DNA of 64,000 bases from Methanospirillum sp. (GCA_012728895.1 JAAYEG010000070.1:1-64000); one strand, 5' to 3'. Shown: positions 1-10,588, numbered from the stretch's first letter. Program-made: numbers and translations. Notes: generated from the letters alone by a model not told the origin.

Positions 1-2
1 CG

Positions 3-122
3 ACCCGGTTCCCGTTCTATCTCAAGGAACTGGAGTTCCGGTATAATTACCGGGACGTCGATCTCTTTGATCGGCTGATTGAAACGCTTGAGGAATATGC
101 ATGGGTGGCACTAACTGAATAA
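3..122 (+). mobile_element. C-terminal end of an IS1595/ISXO2-like transposase (truncated by window edge)
   Basis: Frame 3 reads TRFPFYLKELEFRYNYRDVDLFDRLIETLEEYAWVALTE* ; the YL.EFEFRYN.R..DLFDRL pattern resembles the C-terminus of ISXO2/IS1595-type transposases. Confidence 0.6.
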
Positions 123-424
123 TCGCCCATTTTTATTACTATTGCGGGTTCCTCAGCCAGATCCTCTCTCCAATGTTCTGATGTAACGAATTCATTCATG
201 AATCGCGGAGAGCGAAAGTTGCACAATAACTGAAGATATGGCTTCGAAGTTTGCCAATCAGACGAGACGCCTGATGCGACGGTCTCCTTTATCCGAGTGA
301 TGCCAGTGTCTTTGCTGGCAATAATCTTTCGATCTTCTTGTTCGCAAGGCGAACAGAGCCCCATTTTTGATTGATATCCAAAAAAACCGATTTTCTTCCC
401 GCACCGAGAACATACTTTGGCCAT
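47..424 (-). CDS. Zinc-ribbon hypothetical protein, 3' end probably disrupted
   Basis: MAKVCSRCGKKIGFFGYQSKMGLCSPCEQ (CxxC...CxxC); the last ~25 codons run antisense through the transposase tail. Confidence 0.5.
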   Translation of the reverse strand: MAKVCSRCGKKIGFFGYQSKMGLCSPCEQEDRKIIASKDTGITRIKETVASGVSSDWQTSKPYLQLLCNFRSPRFMNEFVTSEHWREDLAEEPAIVIKMGDYSVSATHAYSSSVSISRSKRSTSR

Positions 425-719
425 TAGAGGTCCATGGTAACCGTATATCGAAAAGGGTATCGTTCCGTGTCTGGATGAAACGAAGTCACTGATAAGTAAC
501 TAATTTGTTCGTTTTTGGTATGATCGGGAAAACGGCCGGCGGGCCTCGATCCCGAATCGGGGCGAGGAGGGCGGCCGGTCCTCGAGACCTCGGCGAGGGG
601 GGGAGGCCCCCGCCAGAAAGGTCCATTTTAGGTCTACTTTTCGGGTATGTGCGCCCGCGCCAGGGCGGGGCGACAAGCAATTAGAAAGAACTATAGTGAC
701 CTCTTCTAACCTTTTGGTC

Positions 720-1266
720 ATGCGATTCCTCGCCCTGCTCGCTGCTCTCGCGCTCATCCTGATTGCGGCCGGGTGCACCACCCAGACTGGACCCACCTCA
801 CCAGCGACCTCCGCACCGACCCCAACAGTGACCCAATATTCCCCCCCCCATCAAGACAACTTCAACCACCTCTGGTAGGGCATCGGGTTCTCACGCTACC
901 CTGACGGTTCACGGGCTGACCCGCTTCGACTCGTCAACTATTCCGGAGATAGACCGGCCAGAACCCGGTAATATGCTACTGGTCGCAGATGTCACCATCA
1001 CAAATATCGACATGCCGGCCTTCCCTGTCGATATAAATACCGTCGAACTCGTCGACGCCGGAGGCGTGCGGGCCAGCGCGTCTCTGTCCGCCGACGTTGA
1101 CCTAATGACCGCTGGCTCGCTCCTTCCGGGACAGTCGCGGCGGGGAAATTACGTCTTCGACACCTTGGATAATCCTGGCATGACATACCACGCGAAACTC
1201 TATTTCTATGACAACGATGAGTATATACGTTACATGGTTGACCGAGTGACAGGGCTATCCCCTTAA
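720..1266 (+). pseudogene. DUF4352-like secreted lipoprotein, split by a frameshift at a C9 tract
   Basis: Lipobox signal MRFLALLAALALILIAAGCTTQ in frame of 696..878; downstream frame gives KTTSTTSGRASGSHATLTVHGLTRFDSSTIPEIDRPEPGNMLLVADVTITN... continuous with ORF 973..1266. Confidence 0.65.
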
Positions 1267-1456
1267 CCACCTTTACACGGACCATCCGCGAGGGGATCGG
1301 GGACCCGGAGAGATCGAGGACCTCGCCGGCGTTCGGTTCCCCGTCCGGCCGATAGATAGTTGATACGGCATCGGCGGCGATAGGGCCGCCACGGGCCGCT
1401 ATACTCGTCCCCGAGGGCGTCGACGGGGCCGCCGGCGCGGGGCGGAAAAAGAGAGG

Positions 1457-1795
1457 TCAGCGCCGGCGGGCGTTTTCCCGCCTCAGCGCCTCTTCGTTCT
1501 TGTAGTACATGACGACGGACAGAACGGCGTAGACGACGTTCCCGAAACCGAATGTGAAGAGAAAAAGGAGCAGATGCACCCAAAAACTCCCCCATTTCGC
1601 GGGCTCCTTCGGTTTCGGTTGTGAACGGAGGCGTTGGCGGCGTTCGTATTCCCGCCGAAGACCCTCGTAGTCCTGTTCATACGCGATGCCGTGCGTAATG
1701 GCGTAGAAGATGTTTCCGAGACCGAGGCTCCACCACGTCAGGAACAGAACGACCAGATGCTCGCTCAAACTTCCCCACCGCGTTATTTTTGTCAC
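1457..1795 (-). CDS. Small membrane protein with two similar hydrophobic repeats
   Basis: 112 aa; WGSLSEHLVVLFLTWWSLGLGNIFYAI and WGSFWVHLLLFLFTFGFGNVVYAV are internal repeats. Confidence 0.65.
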   Translation of the reverse strand: MTKITRWGSLSEHLVVLFLTWWSLGLGNIFYAITHGIAYEQDYEGLRREYERRQRLRSQPKPKEPAKWGSFWVHLLLFLFTFGFGNVVYAVLSVVMYYKNEEALRRENARRR

Positions 1796-1833
1796 GTCAC
1801 GATCCTCGTAGTGTGTTCGGGTAGGTGACCATC

Positions 1834-1980
1834 TCAGTCACCCCGCATTATTTGCTGCCGCCGCTTCTCAGCGAGCTTCCGCTTTTCTTTAAACCGTCTG
1901 ATCATCTCGTCGGTCACTTCAATGTTTCCGAGAAACTTCATGTCATCCGACACGAATTTCCTAATCTCATCGTCTGCCAT
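1834..1980 (-). CDS. Small charged hypothetical protein (MADDE...)
   Basis: Start overlaps stop of upstream gene; paralogous in position and N-terminus to 2314..2610. Confidence 0.5.
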   Translation of the reverse strand: MADDEIRKFVSDDMKFLGNIEVTDEMIRRFKEKRKLAEKRRQQIMRGD

Positions 1981-2312
1981 CAGGCCCCACCGTCGTCGAG
2001 GTAGTGGCGACCGCCACACCCACGGCACTCCATGAAGGTCTCAGCCGGGTGGTCATAGTTCTCGAACAGGTCTGTCCCGCCACAGTAGGGACATACGTCG
2101 CCGTCCTCGGCAGGAGGAAGGTGGTTGGCGAGCCATGCCGCCACGTTGCCCCGGATGTGGAGCTTCTCTTTGATGTACCTGGCGACCCGGTCGATGTCTG
2201 CCTCGACATGGACCTGTCCGACTACTTTACCATCGACCCGGACCACGCCGGAGTCATCGATGCCGACGACGCGGGCATTGAAACCCGCGCCGAGGAACCG
2301 TGCATATACCAT
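1980..2312 (-). CDS. Zinc-ribbon hypothetical protein
   Basis: MVYARFLGAGFNARVVGIDDSGVVRVDGK...CPYCGGTDLFENYDHPAETFMECRGCGGRHYL. Confidence 0.55.
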   Translation of the reverse strand: MVYARFLGAGFNARVVGIDDSGVVRVDGKVVGQVHVEADIDRVARYIKEKLHIRGNVAAWLANHLPPAEDGDVCPYCGGTDLFENYDHPAETFMECRGCGGRHYLDDGGA

Positions 2313-2313
2313 C

Positions 2314-2610
2314 TCAGGCCACCTCCACCGGCGTCCACTGCACGGGCTCGCCATGCACGTCATACGGGCACAGGGTCGGGGGATCACAGCGATCCGGAAC
2401 CTCCAGCCGGCACCCGCCGGGGCAGTTGGTGCAGAGGAAGGTCTGGGTCATCTCAGAGCCCCCGCGCTTGCGAAACGCCCCCACCCGCCGCCGCCGCTTC
2501 TCGACGAGCGCCCAATCTCGTTCGATCTGTCTGCGTTCCTCATCGGTCAGTTCCTCGTGTCCGACATACTGCAACTCAGCCACGAACCGGTTCTCCTTAT
2601 CATCTGCCAT
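2314..2610 (-). CDS. Small hypothetical protein with Cys-rich C-terminus
   Basis: MADDKENRFVAELQYVGHEELTDEERRQIE...CTNCPGGCRLEVPDRCDPPTLCPYD. Confidence 0.5.
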   Translation of the reverse strand: MADDKENRFVAELQYVGHEELTDEERRQIERDWALVEKRRRRVGAFRKRGGSEMTQTFLCTNCPGGCRLEVPDRCDPPTLCPYDVHGEPVQWTPVEVA

Positions 2611-2732
2611 CAGGCCACCTCGTCGGCGAGGTAGTGGCAGCTGCCACACCCACGGCACTCCATGAAGGGCTCGGGCTGGTGGTCCTCGGTCGGGTCCTCG
2701 TTCTCGAACAGAAACGGGGGGGAGAGGTGAAT
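2610..2732 (-). pseudogene. Truncated 3' fragment of the 1980..2312-type zinc-ribbon gene
   Basis: Reads FLFENEDPTEDHQPEPFMECRGCGSCHYLADEVA*, homologous to DLFENYDHPAETFMECRGCGGRHYLDDGGA*; no start, homology stops near iscU. Confidence 0.6.
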
Positions 2733-3163
2733 CAGGCTTCGCACGTCTCGTTTGAGTGGGCCTTCGGGGCCCCCGGCTTCTCGTCCCAGGGCTCGAGCCC
2801 GTGCCGGACGCGGTAGTCGTTGATCGCCTTGTGAATCCCTTCCTCGGCGAGGACCGAGCAGTGCATCTTGACCGGCGGCAGTCCGCCGAGCGCCTCGGCG
2901 ACGACCGTGTTCGAGAGGTCCCATGCCTCCTCGAGGGTCTTGCCCTTGACCAGCTCGGTCGCCATACTGCTCGTTGCCACGGCGGCTCCGCATCCGAACG
3001 TCTGGAACTTGACGTCCTCGACGCGATCGTCCCTGACCCGAAGAAAGATCTTCATGATGTCCCCGCACTTGGGGTTTCCGACCTCGCCGACACCGTCGGG
3101 GTCCTCGATCTCTCCCTGGTTTCGCGGGTTCATGAAGTGGTCCATCACCTTCTCACTGTACAT
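2732..3163 (-). CDS. iscU: Fe-S cluster assembly scaffold IscU/NifU-like
   Basis: MYSEKVMDHFMNPRNQGEIEDPDGVGEVGNPKCGDIMKIFL...FGCGAAVATSS. Confidence 0.92.
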   Translation of the reverse strand: MYSEKVMDHFMNPRNQGEIEDPDGVGEVGNPKCGDIMKIFLRVRDDRVEDVKFQTFGCGAAVATSSMATELVKGKTLEEAWDLSNTVVAEALGGLPPVKMHCSVLAEEGIHKAINDYRVRHGLEPWDEKPGAPKAHSNETCEA

Positions 3164-4349
3164 CCTGTGACCTCCGGTACTCTGCATAAAGGGGTGACAT
3201 CGTGCGGAGCCGCTCCACGATCGGCGGGAGGGTCTCCAGCACGTAGTCAACGTCATCATCTGTGTTCGATTCGCCGAGCGTGAACCGCAGCGAGCCATGC
3301 GCGATCTCGTGGGGGAGACCGATCGCGAGCAGCACATACGAGGGGTCGAGCGAGCCCGAGGTGCAGGCCGACCCGCTCGAGGCGCAGATACCCGCGTGAT
3401 CGAGCATCAGCAGCGTGGACTCGCCCTCGATGAACCGGAACGAGAGGTTCAGGTTTCCGGGGAGCCGCTCGGTCGGATGACCATTCAGCCGGACGTGCTC
3501 GATTCGTTCGGTGATCCCCCCATAGAGCCGGTCGCGGAGCGCGGTGAGCCTCCGGGCGTAGTCTTCGCGCCGCTCGCACGCCCGCTCGATCGCGACGCCC
3601 ATGCCCACGATGCCGGGCACGTTCTCTGTCCCGGCCCTCCGGTGGCGCTCCTGTGCCCCTCCGTGGAGCAGGTTGTCGAGCCGGACCCCCTTCCGGACGT
3701 AGAGCGCACCGACGCCTTTCGGTCCGTAGAACTTGTGGGCCGAGAGGGAGAGCAGGTCCACGTTCAAGGCCTCGACGTCGACCGGGACCGACCCGATCGC
3801 CTGGACCGCGTCCGTATGGAACCGGACGCCGTGGTCACGGCAGATCTCCCCGCACGCGGCGATCGGCTCGAGGGTGCCGATCTCGTTGTTCGCAGCCATG
3901 ATCGATACGAGCACGGTCCGGTCCGTCATCGCGTTCTCGAGATCCGCCGGATCGACACGGCCGAACTCGTCGACGGAAAGGTATGTCACCCGGAACCCCT
4001 GCTTCTCAAGGTACTGGCAGGTATGGAGGACCGCGTGATGCTCGATCGAGGAGGTGATGATGTGATCCCCCCGCTTCCGGTCCGCGAATGCGACACCCTT
4101 GATCGCCCAGTTGTCCGCCTCGGTCCCGCCCGAGGTCAGGTACACCTCCTCGGGCGATCCGTTGATCGCCCTCGCGACCTGTTCGCGGGCGTGGTCGACC
4201 GCCAACCTTGATTCCCGGGCGATCCCGTAGATCGAGGACGGGTTGCCGAACCGCCCGGAAAAATACGGGAGCATCGCCTCGACGACCCCGGGTGCGGTGG
4301 GCGTCGTGGCCGCGTGGTCCAGGTAGACCAGGCGCTTCCTGTTCATCAA
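3153..4349 (-). CDS. iscS: Cysteine desulfurase IscS/NifS
   Basis: VYLDHAATTPTAP...SAHKFYGPKGVGALYVRKG...SSGSACTSGSLDPSYVLLAIG; overlaps iscU start. Confidence 0.93.
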   Translation of the reverse strand: MMNRKRLVYLDHAATTPTAPGVVEAMLPYFSGRFGNPSSIYGIARESRLAVDHAREQVARAINGSPEEVYLTSGGTEADNWAIKGVAFADRKRGDHIITSSIEHHAVLHTCQYLEKQGFRVTYLSVDEFGRVDPADLENAMTDRTVLVSIMAANNEIGTLEPIAACGEICRDHGVRFHTDAVQAIGSVPVDVEALNVDLLSLSAHKFYGPKGVGALYVRKGVRLDNLLHGGAQERHRRAGTENVPGIVGMGVAIERACERREDYARRLTALRDRLYGGITERIEHVRLNGHPTERLPGNLNLSFRFIEGESTLLMLDHAGICASSGSACTSGSLDPSYVLLAIGLPHEIAHGSLRFTLGESNTDDDVDYVLETLPPIVERLRTMSPLYAEYRRSQDVQ

Positions 4350-5589
4350 TCCGATCTCACCGCAGAATGTGCATCACCAATATATTTCAACAGAGCGGAT
4401 TATGGTCGATTCGACAAATACGATGAGAACATCACACAACGGGGATGCCCGGGCGCCCTATGCGTGCCCCGGAGTGACTTGTTGCAGGGCGGTGGCAGAA
4501 AGAGGCCGGGATCGGGTCGGTGACATCCTGTCTGATCCTGATGTCTCCCAGCGGTCCGAGAAGTGCCACGCACAGTGAGCTCGCCTCGAGCGACGACCAT
4601 CGACGTGCAGGATGCGCCGGCTCACCGCCGTCTCCGGGCCCGTCTCCGGGCCCTGCGGCTCGCAGGACCGTCCGGGGGAATCCTGGCAGCGTGTCGCCAG
4701 ACGGGGACGGAGCCTCCCAGCCACGAAACGACGGTCTGAGACGCGCGGCCGTTCCCGGTTGAAGGCCCTGGCGACTGTGTACTGCATGCCTCCTCAGGCC
4801 ATACCTTCCGCGGTTTTCGAACGCGTTATCGCCCGGGGCCTGGCCCAGCATGAGCCTCGTCTTTCTCACCCTGTAGACGGTCCTCGCGGACGATGGAACG
4901 GGGATCCGGTATGATCGTCACCTCAGGCGAGGAGAACGACACTGCCAGACCGCCTCTGAGCTCCTGGCCGAACACCCCGTCCTGAGCGATAGTCCAGCTC
5001 CCGGATAACCGGAGAGGCATGTCGAGTCGGATCACCCCGGCGCCTCCTCGGGTGTTACACAGGATCGATCTGTCCGCACGCAGGAATCGGGAAGGTATCT
5101 TCAGGCATGAATCGACCCCGGAGGAGCAGACGCCCTCGGCCGTTGCACAGGGCGAAGCTCCCGAAAGGTGCCGTCGTCGTCCGCCTCGAGGATCTCCTGC
5201 TGCAACCCAGATCGGGGTCTCCCGGTCCTGTCAGTTCTTCCCGGAGATCGACGCGAAGGCCTGTGGCCGCGAGTCCCTTCGCTCTGAACGCTCCCCCCTC
5301 CCTCCATGAGTCCGGAGATCGGCGCACGAGAGTCCGATCTCTCCGGACCGGCGGCCCTGCGAAGGGGGTGAACCGGAACCGTCCCGGCAAGGTTCTCCGG
5401 CGCCGCGTTTCCGGAGACGTTCCGTGAACCGGTCGGACCGCCCCAGCGGGACCACGATCGGTGGCTCCGGGTTCCCGACCACCCGATCAGCCCCGTCCAC
5501 GCTCCCGGGCTCGCGTCCGCCGACCGGCCGGGACCGCTCGGGCTCACCTGGAGTGACATGGGGAAAGAGCGGCGCCCGTAAAAATGGAG

Positions 5590-6813
5590 TTACCCGAAGG
5601 CCTGCCGCGAGCGCGCCAGGGCGTCGACGGCCGGCAGGACCCTGCCGGTGAGGAACTCGATGCAGGCCCCGCCCCCGGTGGAGATATGGGTGAACCGGTC
5701 CTCGATCCCGAGCTTCTCGACCACCGCGGCCGTGTGCCCGCCGCCGATCACCGAGAAGTCGGCCTCCGAAGCCGCGCGAAGGAGCTCGTGGGTCCCGAGC
5801 TCGAACCCCGGCTCCTCGAAGACGCCGGCCGGCCCGTTGAAGACCACCGTCCCGGCCCCCGAGAGGATCCGGGCGAGCTCGCCCACGGCCGGAGCCCCCG
5901 CGTCCATCACCTGGCCTTCCGCGGGGATCCGGTCGACCGGGTACTCGACCCGGTCGCCGTCTTCGCGCACCGCGACCGTCCCCGGCAGCGCGATCCGGTC
6001 GCCGTATGTCGCCAGGAGCCCGCGGGCCGTCTCCACGAGCGGGGTGTAGCCGAGCTGCTCGATGAGCCCCGCCGACGGGGCGCCGATCGAGAGCCCCTGC
6101 GCCAGGTAGAAGACGTTCGCCACGACCCCGATCGCGACGACCGTGTCGGCCACCCCGTTCGCCAGGACGTGGCGGGCCACCTCGATCGAGTCGTCGACCT
6201 TGGTCCCGCCGAGCACCACCACGACCGGGCGGGGCGCTCCCGAGAAGACGCGGGAGAGCTGCTGGACCTCGCGCTCCATCAACAGACCCGCGGCCGACCG
6301 CAGGAGCATCGGGAGCCCGACCACGGTCGGCTGCGAGCGGTGCGCCGTCCCGAACGCGTCGTTGACGAAGACGTCCCCGAGCGCCGCGAGCCGCCTGACC
6401 AGGATCGTCCTTGCCGCCTCCTCGGGCTTTACAGTCTGGTTCTCCTCGGCCATGAAGCGGACGTTCTCGAGCATCAGCACGTCGCCGGGAGCCATCCCGG
6501 CCACCGCCTCCCGGGCGCAGGTGCCGAAGACGTCCTCGACGTAGCGCACCGGGCGCCCGAGCATCCCGCCGAGCTTCTCGGCGTGGGCCGCGAGCGGGGT
6601 GAAGTCCTTCTTCCCGGGCCTCGACTGGTGGGTCAGGACCACGACCTTCGCGTCCTCGAGCGCCCGGATAGTGGGCAGGTGCTCGCGGAACCGCTTGTCG
6701 TCCAGGATCTGCCCCGACGACGGGTCGATGGGGGAGTTGAGGTCCAGCCTGAGCAGGACCGTCCTGCCCCCGCACCCGAGCGAGGCGATGGTGCCGATCT
6801 CCATCCCGTCCAC
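5590..6813 (-). CDS. pgk: Phosphoglycerate kinase
   Basis: VLLRLDLNSPIDPSSGQILDDKRFREHLPTI...LLENVRF-like MLENVRF; STGGGACIEFLTGRVLPAVDAL. Confidence 0.93.
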   Translation of the reverse strand: MDGMEIGTIASLGCGGRTVLLRLDLNSPIDPSSGQILDDKRFREHLPTIRALEDAKVVVLTHQSRPGKKDFTPLAAHAEKLGGMLGRPVRYVEDVFGTCAREAVAGMAPGDVLMLENVRFMAEENQTVKPEEAARTILVRRLAALGDVFVNDAFGTAHRSQPTVVGLPMLLRSAAGLLMEREVQQLSRVFSGAPRPVVVVLGGTKVDDSIEVARHVLANGVADTVVAIGVVANVFYLAQGLSIGAPSAGLIEQLGYTPLVETARGLLATYGDRIALPGTVAVREDGDRVEYPVDRIPAEGQVMDAGAPAVGELARILSGAGTVVFNGPAGVFEEPGFELGTHELLRAASEADFSVIGGGHTAAVVEKLGIEDRFTHISTGGGACIEFLTGRVLPAVDALARSRQAFG

Positions 6814-6814
6814 C

Positions 6815-7444
6815 TCAGGCCTGGGAGCGCGCCTTGATCCTCTTGAGGCGGAAGAGTTCCTCGCGCTCCATCTCGTCGAGCCGCATCTTGATGAAGTCCC
6901 GCGCCTCGGCCTGTTCGGGGATCACCTTGAACTCGAGCGCGTTGACGCGCCGCTTCGTCTTCTCGATCTCCTCGAGAAGCCGCTTCATCGTGGTCTCGAT
7001 CTCGGCCGAACGGATGATCTGCTCGACCAGGTCCTCGAACGCCGACGCCGTCTCGTCGATCGTGGACGAGGTGCCGAGCACCCCGTAGCCCCGGTCCACG
7101 AGCGGCTTGGTCACGGACGACCCCTGGATCTCGGGGACCACGACGCCCATGATGTTCTTCTGCTTCACGCCGATCTGGGGGACCTCCTTGACGGAGAAGG
7201 CGGCCGACTTGACCCCGATCGCCCCCTCGACCGTGTTCGCGACGGCCATCATCTCCTCCGCCCGGGCGTAGGCGGCGTTGAGCGCGTTCTGCGAGTCCTT
7301 CGCCTGGCCGAGCACCTTGAAGAACTCAAGGATCAGCCCGTCCCGCTTCATCTTCAGGATCTTGTACCCCCGCTCGGAGAGCTGGATCCGCCTCTTCAGG
7401 TTGATCAGCTCCGACCGGGTCGGCTTGATGTCGCGGAGTGCCAT
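6815..7444 (-). CDS. atpD: A/V-type ATP synthase subunit D
   Basis: IKPTRSELINLKRRIQLSERGYKILKMKRDGLILEF; operon position. Confidence 0.93.
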   Translation of the reverse strand: MALRDIKPTRSELINLKRRIQLSERGYKILKMKRDGLILEFFKVLGQAKDSQNALNAAYARAEEMMAVANTVEGAIGVKSAAFSVKEVPQIGVKQKNIMGVVVPEIQGSSVTKPLVDRGYGVLGTSSTIDETASAFEDLVEQIIRSAEIETTMKRLLEEIEKTKRRVNALEFKVIPEQAEARDFIKMRLDEMEREELFRLKRIKARSQA

Positions 7445-7451
7445 GAGTCCC

Positions 7452-8831
7452 TCACTTCGCCCGGAACTTCGGGTGGTACTTCTCGATCAGCTCGCGGTCG
7501 ATCCGGCTGAGCTGCTCGACCGGGAGCGTCGCGAGCAGGTTCCAGCCGAGGTCGAGCGTCCCCTCGCCGATCGTGCGGTCCTCGTCGATCCCCTGGCGGA
7601 CGAACTTGCCCTCGAAGAGGTCGGCGAACTCCAGGAACATCCTGTCCCGCTCGGAGAGCGCGTCCTTGCCGACGATCGCGACGAGCCCGCGCAGGTCGTT
7701 GCCCTCGGCGTAGGCCGCGTAGAGCTGGTCCGAGACCTTCTTGTGGTCCTCGCGGGTATGGCCCTCCCCGATCCCCAGGTTCATGAGCCGGGAGAGGGAG
7801 GGGAGCACGTTGATCGGCGGGTAGATCCCCTTGCGGTGGAGCTCGCGGCTGACCACGATCTGCCCCTCGGTGATGTACCCTGTCAGGTCCGGGATCGGGT
7901 GGGTGATGTCGTCGCCGGGCATGGTCAGGATCGGTATCTGGGTCACAGAGCCCTTCCCGCCCTTGATGATCCCGGCCCGCTCGTAGATCGAGGCGAGGTC
8001 CGTGTACATGTACCCGGGGTAGCCACGCCGCCCGGGAACCTCCTCTCGGGCGGCGCCGATCTGGCGGAGCGCCTCGCAGTAGTTCGTCATGTCGGTCAGG
8101 ATGACCAGCACGTGCATCCCGAGTTCGAACGCCAGGTACTCCGCCGTCGTCAGGGCCAGGCGCGGCGTGATCGTCCGCTCCACGGCCGGGTCGTCGGCCA
8201 GGTTCAGGAAGACGACGGCCCGCTCGAGCGCGCCCGTGCGCTCGAAGTCCTGCATGAACGCGTTCGCCTCCTCCTTCGTGATCCCCATCGCGGCGAAGAC
8301 CACCGCGAACTCCTCGGTCGAGCCCGGCACCTTGGCCTGGCGCGCGATCTGGAGCGCGATGTTGTTGTGCGGGAGGCCCGCGGCAGAGAAGATCGGGAGC
8401 TTCTGGCCGCGGACGAGCGTGTTGGTCCCGTCGATGGTCGAGATCCCGGTCTGGATGAAGTCCTCGGGGGAGCCCCGGGCGTACGGGTTGATCGCCGCGC
8501 CGGTGATGTCGAGCCGCTTCTCGGGCACGATCTCGGGCCCCCCGTCGATCGGCTTGCCGCCGCCCGAGAGGATCCGGCCGAGCATCTCCCTGCCGACCGG
8601 CATCTTGATCGCCTCGCCCGTGAACCGGACGCCCGAGTCTCGGCCGATCCCGGCCGTCGTCTCGAAGACCTGGACGACCACCAGCTCGTCCGAGGTGTCG
8701 AGCACCTGGCCGCGCTTGGTCGAGCCGTCCGCGAGGGTGATGTTCACGAGTTCGCCGTACCCGATCGGCTCCGTCTTCTGGACGAAGAGAAGCGGGCCGG
8801 CGATCCGGTTGATGGTCCGGTATTCCTTCAT
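7452..8831 (-). CDS. atpB: A/V-type ATP synthase subunit B
   Basis: [31 protein letters not shown]...; ORF track starts too far upstream, true ATG at 8829-8831. Confidence 0.93.
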   Translation of the reverse strand: MKEYRTINRIAGPLLFVQKTEPIGYGELVNITLADGSTKRGQVLDTSDELVVVQVFETTAGIGRDSGVRFTGEAIKMPVGREMLGRILSGGGKPIDGGPEIVPEKRLDITGAAINPYARGSPEDFIQTGISTIDGTNTLVRGQKLPIFSAAGLPHNNIALQIARQAKVPGSTEEFAVVFAAMGITKEEANAFMQDFERTGALERAVVFLNLADDPAVERTITPRLALTTAEYLAFELGMHVLVILTDMTNYCEALRQIGAAREEVPGRRGYPGYMYTDLASIYERAGIIKGGKGSVTQIPILTMPGDDITHPIPDLTGYITEGQIVVSRELHRKGIYPPINVLPSLSRLMNLGIGEGHTREDHKKVSDQLYAAYAEGNDLRGLVAIVGKDALSERDRMFLEFADLFEGKFVRQGIDEDRTIGEGTLDLGWNLLATLPVEQLSRIDRELIEKYHPKFRAK

Positions 8832-10588
8832 GCGCTCGACCTCAGCTGGGTGAACTCGGCCTCCATCGACTTCAGGATCCCATCGAGCATCGGCCCGTAG
8901 TCCTGCACGAACTTGACCTGGGGCAGGTCGTTCTTGGCCTTGATCGTGATGATCTGGGTCGGGGTCACGCCGGCCGCCTGGGCCGCGTAGGCCTGGTCCG
9001 CGTATGCCCGGATCGCCTTCATCATGTCGTACTGCTTGCTCATCGAGCAGAATGTGTCGACCGCGTCGTAGGCGTTCTGCTGCAGGAAGACCTCGCGGAT
9101 CAGCCGCGCGACCTCGATCGTGATCTGCTCGGCCTCGGGGAGGGCGTCCGAGCCGACCAGCTGGACGATCTCCTGGAGCTCCGACTCCTTCTGCAGCACC
9201 TCCATCGCCCAGGTCCGGAGCAGGTTCCACTCCGGCGAGACCTCGCGGTCGTACCAGTCGGAGAGGCTGTCCAGGTAGAGCGAGTAGGAGTTGAGCCAGT
9301 TGATCGACGGGAAGTGCCGGCGCTGCGAGAGCTTCGCGTCCAGGGCCCAGAAGACCTTGACGATCCGGAGCGTGTTCTGCGTCACCGGCTCGGAGAAGTC
9401 GCCGCCGGGCGGCGAGACCGCGCCGATGACCGAGACGGAGCCCGAGTCGCCGTTGAGCGTGGTGACGAGCCCCGAGCGCTCGTAGAACTCGGAGAGCCGC
9501 GCCGCGAGGTAGGCCGGGTAGCCCTCCTCGCCGGGCATCTCCTCGAGCCGGCTCGAGATCTCGCGCATCGCCTCGGCCCATCGGGAGGTCGAATCGGCCA
9601 TCAGCGAGACGTCGTAACCCATGTCGCGGAAGTACTCGGCGATCGTGATCCCCGTGTAGACCGAGGCCTCGCGGGCCGCGACCGGCATGTTCGAGGTGTT
9701 CGCGATCAGGATCGTACGCTCCATGAGCGGCTTGCCCGACTTCGGGTCCTGGAGCTCGGGGAACTCGGTCAGCACCTCGGTCATCTCGTTGCCGCGCTCG
9801 CCGCACCCGATGTAGACGACGATCTCGGCGTCGGACCACTTCGCGAGCTGCTGCTGCGTCACCGTCTTACCCGAGCCGAACGGCCCGGGGATGGCGGCCG
9901 TCCCGCCCTTCGCGATCGGGAAGAGCCCGTCGAGGATCCGCTGCCCCGTGATGAGGGGGATCGTCGGGTTCTTCTTCTCACCGACCGGCCGGGGGACCCG
10001 GACGGGCCAGCGCTGCATCATCTGGATCTCGGTCCCGTCCTCGAGGGTCGCGACCGTCTCCTCGACCGTGTAGCTGCCGCCCTGGATCGAGCGGATCTTC
10101 CCGCCCTTCACGTTCGGCGGCACCATGATCCGGTGGACGATGTTCGTCTCCTGGACCTCGCCGATGATCGAGCCGGGCTTGACCTCGTCGCCGGCCTTGA
10201 CCAGCGGCCTGAACTCCCACTTTTTATCGCGGGGGATGCCGGGGGCGGAGACGCCGCGCTCGATGAACGAGCCCATCTTGTCGACGAGCACTGCCAGCGG
10301 GCGCTGGATCCCGTCGTAGATCGAGGTCAGGAGGCCGGGCCCGAGCTCGACTGCGAGCGAGAGGCCCGTGTTCTCGACGGGTTCACCGGGTCTCAGGCCG
10401 GTCGTGTCCTCGTAGACCTGGATGATGATCGCCTCGCCGTCGACCTTGATCACCTCCCCCATCAGCTCCTCGTTACCGACCTTCACGACGTCGTACATGT
10501 GGGCGTCGAGCCCGACGGCCGTGACGACCGGTCCGGCGACGCGTTTGAGAACGCCGCCGGCCTGGTTCTTCGTTTCGGTTACTTCCAC
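8828..10588 (-). CDS. atpA: A/V-type ATP synthase catalytic subunit A (no intein)
   Basis: [39 protein letters not shown]. Confidence 0.95.
   Translation of the reverse strand: MEVTETKNQAGGVLKRVAGPVVTAVGLDAHMYDVVKVGNEELMGEVIKVDGEAIIIQVYEDTTGLRPGEPVENTGLSLAVELGPGLLTSIYDGIQRPLAVLVDKMGSFIERGVSAPGIPRDKKWEFRPLVKAGDEVKPGSIIGEVQETNIVHRIMVPPNVKGGKIRSIQGGSYTVEETVATLEDGTEIQMMQRWPVRVPRPVGEKKNPTIPLITGQRILDGLFPIAKGGTAAIPGPFGSGKTVTQQQLAKWSDAEIVVYIGCGERGNEMTEVLTEFPELQDPKSGKPLMERTILIANTSNMPVAAREASVYTGITIAEYFRDMGYDVSLMADSTSRWAEAMREISSRLEEMPGEEGYPAYLAARLSEFYERSGLVTTLNGDSGSVSVIGAVSPPGGDFSEPVTQNTLRIVKVFWALDAKLSQRRHFPSINWLNSYSLYLDSLSDWYDREVSPEWNLLRTWAMEVLQKESELQEIVQLVGSDALPEAEQITIEVARLIREVFLQQNAYDAVDTFCSMSKQYDMMKAIRAYADQAYAAQAAGVTPTQIITIKAKNDLPQVKFVQDYGPMLDGILKSMEAEFTQLRSSA

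Noticed and set aside
4432-4869. 145-aa minus-strand ORF in the iscS-pgk gap
   Set aside because: No recognisable motif, Arg/Pro/Gly-rich composition typical of random high-GC ORFs
5584-6837. 417-aa plus-strand ORF opposite pgk
   Set aside because: Antisense shadow of the unmistakable pgk gene
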